Below, piece after piece: positions 58,430 through 64,000 of a stretch of DNA of 64,000 nt. Origin of the DNA: Endozoicomonas arenosclerae (GTDB lineage Bacteria > Pseudomonadota > Gammaproteobacteria > Pseudomonadales > Endozoicomonadaceae); NCBI RefSeq assembly GCF_001562015.1, contig NZ_LASA01000054.1, forward strand, positions 1 through 64,000, written 5' to 3'. Numbering within the stretch: position 1 is the stretch's first letter; each line of letters opens with the position of its first letter. The notes under the pieces were generated by a model, which saw nothing but the letters and a program-made list of their open reading frames with translations, was not told the DNA's origin and ran no database searches. A program made the translations under genes and the position numbers.

Positions 58430-58603
58430 TTATTGTTTTTGACCTTGTTGCAAGCCCAGCTGGTAAGCCTGTTCCAAGGCTCGTTTAACCTGCCAGACGG
58501 CAACCTCTTCAAAATCTTCTGGTGTGTTGCGGGTCTTGAGGGTGTCCATCATCAGGTTTTTTTGGGCGATGGCTTCCAGGGCTTGTTCGATCTTCTTGTT
58601 CAT
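58430..58603 (-). CDS. Small helical phage protein (57 residues)
   Basis: The reverse strand encodes MNKKIEQALEAIAQKN at its start and ends QLGLQQGQKQ: 57 residues, helical, no recognised family. AGGA is directly before the ATG. It lies 19 bases upstream of the DUF3489 gene in the same direction, so it opens the minus-strand block. Confidence 0.65.
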   Translation of the reverse strand: MNKKIEQALEAIAQKNLMMDTLKTRNTPEDFEEVAVWQVKRALEQAYQLGLQQGQKQ

Positions 58604-58750
58604 GTCCTGTTTCCTTTTTGATGCTTGTTGGCGTTATGTACAGTTAGGCTCTATAACCGCTGGTTATCAAGAAAATAGTATTAATAATCAATAGCTTGTC
58701 GGACACAGGAGGACTTATCCGGCCACAGCGGGACAGAGGAGGTGATACCG

Positions 58751-59248
58751 ATGGCTATGACGCTCATCTCGCAGTCGGCATTCGCCAAAGGTCAAGGCTG
58801 GAGCCGTCAATATGTGGCCAAACTGGTCAAGTCCGGCAAGATTCGCTTGCACAACGGCAAGATCAACCCGGAGGAGGCCCTGAAAGCGATCCAGTCCCAG
58901 GCAGAGCCTTCAACCGCCCTGAGAAAACCGCCTCCCCAATCAGAAGTTTTACCTGTTGCCCCCACTGATTCACGACAGGCGGTGGATTTCGTCACGGCTC
59001 GTACCATGCGGGAGGCTTTCCGGGCCAAGATGGCGAAGATGGAGTACGAAGAAAAAGCCGGAAAGCTCACAGAGGCCAGCAAGGTGCGGGAAGATGCCTA
59101 TCGAGCCGGACGAATGTTGAGAGATGCGCTGTTGGGTATTCCGGATCGCCAGGCCGATGTGCTGGCTGCCGAGACAGATCCCCGCAAAGTACGACAGCTG
59201 TTGATGGATGAACTGGAATCAATCCTTTCTGAGTTAAGTGGCCCATGA
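58751..59248 (+). CDS. Phage terminase small subunit (Nu1-like)
   Basis: 165 residues from ATG 58751, set by AGGAGGTG seven bases upstream; the in-frame GTG at 58742 lies inside that site. The N-terminal helix-turn-helix (LISQSAFAKGQGWSRQYVAKLVKSGKIRLHNGKINPEEALKAI) binds the packaging site, and the C terminus (YRAGRMLRDALLGIPDRQADVLAAE) contacts the large subunit. It overlaps the terminase gene by four bases. Confidence 0.87.
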   Translation: MAMTLISQSAFAKGQGWSRQYVAKLVKSGKIRLHNGKINPEEALKAIQSQAEPSTALRKPPPQSEVLPVAPTDSRQAVDFVTARTMREAFRAKMAKMEYEEKAGKLTEASKVREDAYRAGRMLRDALLGIPDRQADVLAAETDPRKVRQLLMDELESILSELSGP

Positions 59249-61092
59249 CCTCACCTTATCTGGATGGTTTTTTTGCAGGCCTGAAGCCCGATACACGACT
59301 GATGGTGTCGGAGTGGGCGGATGAATACCGTATTTTGCCGATGAAAGCCGCCAAGGAAGCGGGTCGCTGGCGTACAGCCCGGACACCTTATCTGAAAGAA
59401 ATCATGGATTGCCTGTCACCCTCTTCAGAGGTTGAACGGGTGGCTTTTATGAAAGGGGCGCAGGTCGGTGGCACAGAGTGCGGCAATAACTGGCTGGGCT
59501 ATGTCATTCACCATACTCCAGGCCCGATGATGTATGTGTTGCCGACTCTGGATATGGCCAAGCGGACTTCCAAGCAGCGCATTGCCCCGATGATTGAGGA
59601 GATGCCCATTCTGCGGGAACGGGTCAAAGATCCTCGCTCCAGGGATTCCGGTAATACCCAAATGGTGAAGGAATTCCCCAATGGCGTCTTGATCATTACC
59701 GGAGCCAATTCAGCGACAGGGCTTCGCTCCATGCCAGCCCGCTTCCTGTTTTTGGATGAAGTGGATGCCTATGAGGATGATGTCGATGGCGAGGGAAACC
59801 CCATCAATCTGGCGATTAAACGAACAGCGACGTTTTCCCGGAATCGTAAAATCCTGATGGTCTCCACACCCAATATTGCCGGAGCCAGCAAGATTGAGTC
59901 GGCCTACCAGGCCAGTGACCAGAGGCAGTATCAAGTACCTTGCATTCGCTGTGGACACTTCCAGCCCATAGAGTGGCAGCAGATCAAGTTCGAGCATCAA
60001 GCACCTGAAACGGCCAGCTTCGAATGCGTCCAGTGCCAGCACAGGATGCAGGAACATGATAAACCCAGACTACTGGAAAACGGTAAATGGGTGCCTCAAA
60101 ACGAAGAGAGTGACGGCAAGATTCGGGGTTACCACCTGAGCTCACTCTATAGCCCCAATGGCTGGTACAGCTGGAAAGATGCTGTAGCGGATTTTCTGGC
60201 TGCAAAGGATGATCCGGTCCTGCTCAAAGACTGGACCAATACGGTGCTGGGGCAGACTTGGCAGGAAGCCGGTGAAACCGTTGATTACGAACTGCTCTAC
60301 CAGCGACGTGAACACTATGTCGCTGAAGTGCCCTGGTCAGTCGAAGTGCTGACCTGCGGCATTGATGTTCAAGATGACCGGGTGGAGTACGAAGTGGTGG
60401 GCTGGGGAGCGGGCGAAGAGAGCTGGTCCATTGATTATATCCGGCTCTATGGGGATCTCAGCCGTCCGGAGATCTGGAGGATTCTGGCGGATAAACTCCG
60501 AACCGCTTACCGACGGCAGGATGGTGTTCTGATGAACCTGGCCCAGATCTGTATGGACTCCGGCGGCCACTTTACCGATGAAGTCTATGCCTTCAGCCGT
60601 AAGCAGGGCGCGGACTGGCTGATTCCTATCAAGGGCGCGTCCCAGTCCGGCAAGCCCATCGCGACCTTCCCAAAAACTCGCAATAAGAAAGGCGTCTATC
60701 TCACTCTGGTAGGCACCGATACCGCCAAGGAGTTGATCTATCAGCGTTACCGGATTCTGGAACCGGGAGCCGGTTATTGCCACTGGCCGGTGAAGGATTG
60801 TTTTGATGAAGATTATTTCAAGCAGGCCACAGCTGAAGAGAAGGTTCGCAAATACAAACACGGGGTTGCTTACTTTGAGTGGGATGCTCGTAAGAAGCGC
60901 AACGAGGCGCTGGATTGTCGGGTTTATGCCCTGACTGCTGTGCGTATTTTGCAGCAGCACCGAGGTTTGAATCTGGAGCAGTTAGCAGCCCAGAGACCCG
61001 AGCCGGAAGTGGTGATGGAATCGGAAAAGCCTGAAGAGTTTGTACAAAACCGATCCCGTCGATTCTCAAGAAGCAGCTATTTAAATGGATAG
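59245..61092 (+). CDS. Phage terminase large subunit (GpA family)
   Basis: 615 residues. The ATPase part has FMKGAQVGGTECGNNWLGYV in place of the Walker A region, PARFLFLDEVDAYEDDVDGEG as Walker B, and KILMVSTPNIAGASKI (coupling motif). A zinc-finger-like C-x-x-C pair (CIRCGHF and CVQCQHR) follows. The nuclease part begins near LTCGIDVQDDRVEYEVVGWG and includes ICMDSGGHFTDEV. It cuts and pumps DNA into the prohead. The GpA type goes with cos-type lambda-like packaging. Confidence 0.96.
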   Translation: MTSPYLDGFFAGLKPDTRLMVSEWADEYRILPMKAAKEAGRWRTARTPYLKEIMDCLSPSSEVERVAFMKGAQVGGTECGNNWLGYVIHHTPGPMMYVLPTLDMAKRTSKQRIAPMIEEMPILRERVKDPRSRDSGNTQMVKEFPNGVLIITGANSATGLRSMPARFLFLDEVDAYEDDVDGEGNPINLAIKRTATFSRNRKILMVSTPNIAGASKIESAYQASDQRQYQVPCIRCGHFQPIEWQQIKFEHQAPETASFECVQCQHRMQEHDKPRLLENGKWVPQNEESDGKIRGYHLSSLYSPNGWYSWKDAVADFLAAKDDPVLLKDWTNTVLGQTWQEAGETVDYELLYQRREHYVAEVPWSVEVLTCGIDVQDDRVEYEVVGWGAGEESWSIDYIRLYGDLSRPEIWRILADKLRTAYRRQDGVLMNLAQICMDSGGHFTDEVYAFSRKQGADWLIPIKGASQSGKPIATFPKTRNKKGVYLTLVGTDTAKELIYQRYRILEPGAGYCHWPVKDCFDEDYFKQATAEEKVRKYKHGVAYFEWDARKKRNEALDCRVYALTAVRILQQHRGLNLEQLAAQRPEPEVVMESEKPEEFVQNRSRRFSRSSYLNG

Positions 61093-61095
61093 CCC

Positions 61096-61296
61096 ATGAT
61101 TACGGATGCTGAATATAAGGCTCTGAAACGAGCGGTACTCCTCAGGGAAACCCGAACGGTCGAGTTCGAAGGTCGCAAGGTGGAATACGCCAGCTTCTCT
61201 GAAATGGAAAGACGACTGCAGGCGATTGAACGGGAACTGATCAAACAACAAAAACGACCCCGGCAGTACGGTATCTATTCCGGCAAAGGTATCTGA
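61096..61296 (+). CDS. Head-tail connector, gpW-like
   Basis: 66 residues (ITDAEYKALKRAVLLRETRTVEFEGRKVEYASFSEME), matching the gpW/gp7-like fold with a central beta-hairpin and flanking helices. It starts 3 bases after the terminase stop and is directly followed by the portal gene, as in lambda. Confidence 0.9.
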   Translation: MITDAEYKALKRAVLLRETRTVEFEGRKVEYASFSEMERRLQAIERELIKQQKRPRQYGIYSGKGI

Positions 61297-62793
61297 ATGA
61301 GGCTTCGACACCGCATTGCAGGCTGGTTGCTGCCCGAGCTGAAAAATCTGGCTTACACCTCAGCCGGGCAGGGCCGGAGAAGTCAAAGCTGGATAGCCCC
61401 AGCAACCGGCCCGAACCAGTCTCTGACGGGTAATATGGGTACTCTCATCAATCGTTCCCGAGCTGCCATTCGTAATGACCCTTGGGCTGCTTCCGGATTG
61501 GAAAAGTTGGTAGCCAATATTGTCGGTACCGGCATCAAGCCCAAGTCAGAAGCGGAGGACGATGCTTTTCGCAAACAGCTCCAAGCCCTGTTTCTGGACT
61601 GGACCGATGAATCTGATGCTGATGGGCAGCTGGATTTTTACGGGCAGCAATCGCTGGCCATGCGTTCGGTACTGGAAGCCGGGGAGTGCTTTGTTCGCTT
61701 CCGACCCCGTAAACCCGGTGATGGTTTCAGTGTGCCTCTTCAGCTGCAGCTGTTGGAATCGGAGTTTGTGCCCTGGGATTACAACGATGATCTGAAAAAA
61801 GGTCACAAGATCAGGGCCGGGATTGAGTTTAACGCCATTGGTCAGCGAGTCGCTTATTGGATGCACCGTCAGCATCCTTCGGACTACACAACCCTGGACA
61901 CTGCCGACTTGCGACGAGTGCCTGCTGATCAGGTGATGCATCTGTATGAACCGCTGCGGCCTGGACAGCTTCGAGGCCAACCGTTGCTGACCCAGGTAAT
62001 GTTGAGAATGTTTCACCTGGACAAGTTTGATGATGCAACGTTGTTGCGGCAGGAGATTGCCAACCTGTTCACCGGCTTTATTACCAAACCGGCTCCGGAA
62101 ACCGAGAAAGTAGACCCTCTGACCGGTCGCCCTATTGTTTATGACCTGCAGGGTGTGCCCATGGTGGCCATGGAGCCGGGCACCATGCAGGAATTGTCTC
62201 CGGGCGAGGAGATTACTTTTAATACGCCGCCCGGTGCGGCCAGCAACTACCCGGATTTTATTCGTCAGCAACTGATGGCAGTAGCCGCCGGTATCGGTCT
62301 GCCCTACGAAATTTTATCGGGTGATATGAAAGGCGTCAGTGACCGGGCATTGCGAGTGGTGCTCAATGAGTTTCGTCGTCGTATTCAACAGATTCAACAT
62401 AACCTGCTGGTGTTCCAGCTCTGTCGTCCGGTCTGGAATCGCTGGCTGGAGATGGCTGTGCTGTCAGGTGTATTACCGGCTTCAGACTTTCATCTCAACA
62501 AGGCTCGTTACAAAAAGGTGAAATGGATTCCCCAGGGCTGGGCTTATATCCATCCGGTGCAGGATGTGCAGTCCCAGAACCTGGCCGTGCGCAGTGGCTT
62601 CAAGTCTCGTTCGGAAGTGGTGTCAGAACAGGGATACGACAGTGAACAAATGGATGATGAGATCGCGGCTGACAACCGTCGAGCTGATGAGTTGAACCTG
62701 CAATACGACAGTGACGCGCGCGTCGAAGCGAACCATGAAAAAACCGTCAAGGATGAGGAACCTGAAACCGATGAACAAGAATCCCCTCAATAA
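61297..62793 (+). CDS. Phage portal protein, lambda family
   Basis: 498 residues. NRSRAAIRNDPWAASGLEKLVANIVGTGI near the N terminus and QLMAVAAGIGLPYEILSGDMKGVSDRALRVVLNEFRRRIQQIQ in the C-terminal third are the diagnostic regions of lambda gpB-type portals. It forms the dodecameric ring through which DNA enters. The last residues are acidic and disordered. It overlaps the protease gene by 23 bases. Confidence 0.95.
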   Translation: MRLRHRIAGWLLPELKNLAYTSAGQGRRSQSWIAPATGPNQSLTGNMGTLINRSRAAIRNDPWAASGLEKLVANIVGTGIKPKSEAEDDAFRKQLQALFLDWTDESDADGQLDFYGQQSLAMRSVLEAGECFVRFRPRKPGDGFSVPLQLQLLESEFVPWDYNDDLKKGHKIRAGIEFNAIGQRVAYWMHRQHPSDYTTLDTADLRRVPADQVMHLYEPLRPGQLRGQPLLTQVMLRMFHLDKFDDATLLRQEIANLFTGFITKPAPETEKVDPLTGRPIVYDLQGVPMVAMEPGTMQELSPGEEITFNTPPGAASNYPDFIRQQLMAVAAGIGLPYEILSGDMKGVSDRALRVVLNEFRRRIQQIQHNLLVFQLCRPVWNRWLEMAVLSGVLPASDFHLNKARYKKVKWIPQGWAYIHPVQDVQSQNLAVRSGFKSRSEVVSEQGYDSEQMDDEIAADNRRADELNLQYDSDARVEANHEKTVKDEEPETDEQESPQ

Positions 62794-63754
62794 GAACCGG
62801 GCCTGGTATACGCTCAAGAATCAATCCGGTCAGCCAGCAGAGTTGCTGATTTACGATGTCATTGGCGATTGGGCCGGACTCTCAGCCCGGCAGCTGGTCA
62901 GCAATCTGAAAGACCTGGATACCGATGAGATTACCGTCCGCATCAACAGCCCCGGTGGCTCGGTGTTTGATGGAGTCGCCATCTACAATGCCCTGCGTTA
63001 CCACAAGGCCCATATCCATGTTCGCATTGAAGGACTGGCGGCCAGTATTGCCAGTGTAATCGCGATGGCAGGCGACACCGTACATATGGCTGAGAATGCC
63101 CTGTTGATGATTCACAATCCCTTCGGCTGGGTCGGTGGCGATGCCGGGGAACTTCGAAAAATGGCGGATATGCTGGATAAAACCACCGAAGTGATCGCCC
63201 AGACCTATTGCAGTCGTTGTGATCTGGATCTGGAGGCCATGCTGAAACTGATGGATGAGGAGACCTGGTTTACGGCCACCGAAGCCGAAGGCCATGGTCT
63301 GATTGATACTGTGGACAGTCCGGTAAAACTGGCCGCCAGTTTTGATCTCTCCAGTTTCATGCATCCGCCTCAGCAACCTGATCCAGCGTCTAAAGAAGAA
63401 TCCGGTGTTCATGCCCTGGCCATAATGACCCTGTGCAACCAGGCCGGTTACCCGGAAATGGCTGAATCCTTTGTGCGACAGCATCAGGGCATTGACGATG
63501 TAAAAAATCGTTTGTCAGAGTGTGAGGCCATCAAATCCCTCTGTACTGCAGCGCACTGTCCAGATCGGGCCAGCCAGTACATTCAGTCGGGCAAGTCCAA
63601 AGAGCAGGTACGTACCGAACTGTTTGATCAACTGGTACAGGGTGATGAACGCATTGATAACAGCCTGACCCCCAACCAGCAGGACAAAAAAATCCAGCCA
63701 CTGATTGATACCCAGGCGGTCTACCGCAAGCGTAACGGTCAATCCGCAGCCTGA
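62771..63754 (+). CDS. Phage head maturation protease, ClpP-like (S49/S14 type)
   Basis: 327 residues from ATG 62771; starts further upstream (62711) would lie deep in the portal gene. ITVRINSPGGSVFDGVAIYNALRYHKAHIHVRIEGLAASIASVIAMAGD holds the nucleophile Ser (AASIAS), and LLMIHNPFGWVGGDAGELRKMADML carries the catalytic His. The remainder is a helical scaffold-like tail. It cleaves the scaffold during head maturation, as lambda gpC does. Confidence 0.93.
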   Translation: MNKNPLNKNRAWYTLKNQSGQPAELLIYDVIGDWAGLSARQLVSNLKDLDTDEITVRINSPGGSVFDGVAIYNALRYHKAHIHVRIEGLAASIASVIAMAGDTVHMAENALLMIHNPFGWVGGDAGELRKMADMLDKTTEVIAQTYCSRCDLDLEAMLKLMDEETWFTATEAEGHGLIDTVDSPVKLAASFDLSSFMHPPQQPDPASKEESGVHALAIMTLCNQAGYPEMAESFVRQHQGIDDVKNRLSECEAIKSLCTAAHCPDRASQYIQSGKSKEQVRTELFDQLVQGDERIDNSLTPNQQDKKIQPLIDTQAVYRKRNGQSAA

Positions 63755-63804
63755 TACAACTTCTCTCTTCTCAAGACCCCTATCTCACTCAAAGGAACTG
63801 AATC

Positions 63805-64000
63805 ATGCCTGTTATGACAGAGCCGGTGCACGCTGGCGAATTTATTGTGTCCGAAGGAAACAACAGCATCAGCCGGGAGCGGGTCGAACTGGCGGCGGAT
63901 CTGACTCTGGTGCCGGGCACCGTGTTGGGCAAGAACACGTCTACGGATGTTTATGGCCCTCTTGATCCAGATGCGGACACGGGTTTGCAAATGGCTGCTG
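63805..64000 (+). CDS. Phage head decoration protein (partial, cut by window end)
   Basis: About 65 residues visible (MPVMTEPVHAGEFIVSEGNN at the start), matching the gpD-like capsid-stabilising family that follows the protease gene in lambda-like phages. AAAGGAACTG precedes the ATG at 63805. The C-terminal part is missing because the window ends. Confidence 0.85.
   Translation, partial: MPVMTEPVHAGEFIVSEGNNSISRERVELAADLTLVPGTVLGKNTSTDVYGPLDPDADTGLQMAA

Noticed and set aside
1-64000. CRISPR arrays, retrons, diversity-generating retroelements and rRNA genes
   Set aside because: Looked for regularly spaced repeats, reverse-transcriptase motifs and rRNA signatures; none were seen. The GAATTC and GTTGACA clusters are irregularly spaced and not CRISPR-like.

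Overview
The window reads as a chromosomal segment of a marine, host-associated gammaproteobacterium. Inference, not proof: the gene set (AhpCF, RmuC, an OprC-type copper receptor, a chitin-active LPMO, a kexin-like lipoprotein protease, a PI-PLC X-domain protein, large coiled-coil membrane proteins and a eukaryotic-type homeodomain protein) fits Endozoicomonas-like Oceanospirillales that live with marine invertebrates. Translation signals are ordinary bacterial Shine-Dalgarno sites, genes are intronless and tightly packed, and two tRNA genes are present.

Layout. 1-232: the end of an IS5-family insertion sequence. 246-7670: two large, diverged tandem paralogues with a signal peptide, coiled coil, disordered linker, membrane segment and conserved C-terminal domain. 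7771-9804: TonB-dependent copper receptor, followed by a REP-like repeat. 9959-21133: metabolic and accessory genes (two aldehyde dehydrogenases, a Panacea/membrane-protein pair resembling a toxin-antitoxin system, an orphan oligopeptide-binding protein, a small outer-membrane barrel, a ChaC-like protein, an amidohydrolase, a nitronate monooxygenase) and, at 18631-19527, the homeodomain protein. 21182-27304: kexin-like protease with a separate small secreted partner, ahpF/ahpC, and an acyl-CoA thioesterase. 27481-32007: a di-haem peroxidase fused to FG-GAP and ASPIC/UnbV repeats, then a modular AA10 LPMO. 32141-41798: MFS transporter, barrel-like protein, a GreA/B-like - DUF2062 - DUF1415 operon, rmuC, PI-PLC, LysR regulator, VOC protein and SDR. 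41902-42085: tRNA-Ser(GGA) and tRNA-Arg(ACG) with a terminator.

From about 42.4 kb to the right edge lies a prophage that continues beyond the window. Its order is: serine-recombinase cassette (minus strand); an accessory block with two unrecognised coupled genes and a DUF4041/GIY-YIG protein; an AlpA-like regulator; a replication block (P-loop ATPase, probable ssDNA-binding protein, primase-helicase); a DUF6362 regulator; a ParB-methyltransferase; lysis genes (membrane-anchored coil, amidase, 3TM holin); a minus-strand four-gene regulator block; then packaging and head genes (small and large terminase, gpW-like connector, portal, ClpP-like protease, and a decoration protein cut by the window end).

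The most unusual item is the homeodomain gene. It encodes a full 60-residue animal-type homeodomain with the W48, Q50, N51 and R53 recognition-helix signature, without indels, inside low-complexity Ser/Pro/Thr-rich flanks, and is driven by a bacterial Shine-Dalgarno between ordinary bacterial genes. It is a strong candidate for a protein acquired from an animal host and possibly delivered back into host nuclei. PI-PLC, the kexin-like protease, the LPMO and the coiled-coil proteins give a context consistent with host interaction. All functional statements rest on motif reading by eye, without database searches.
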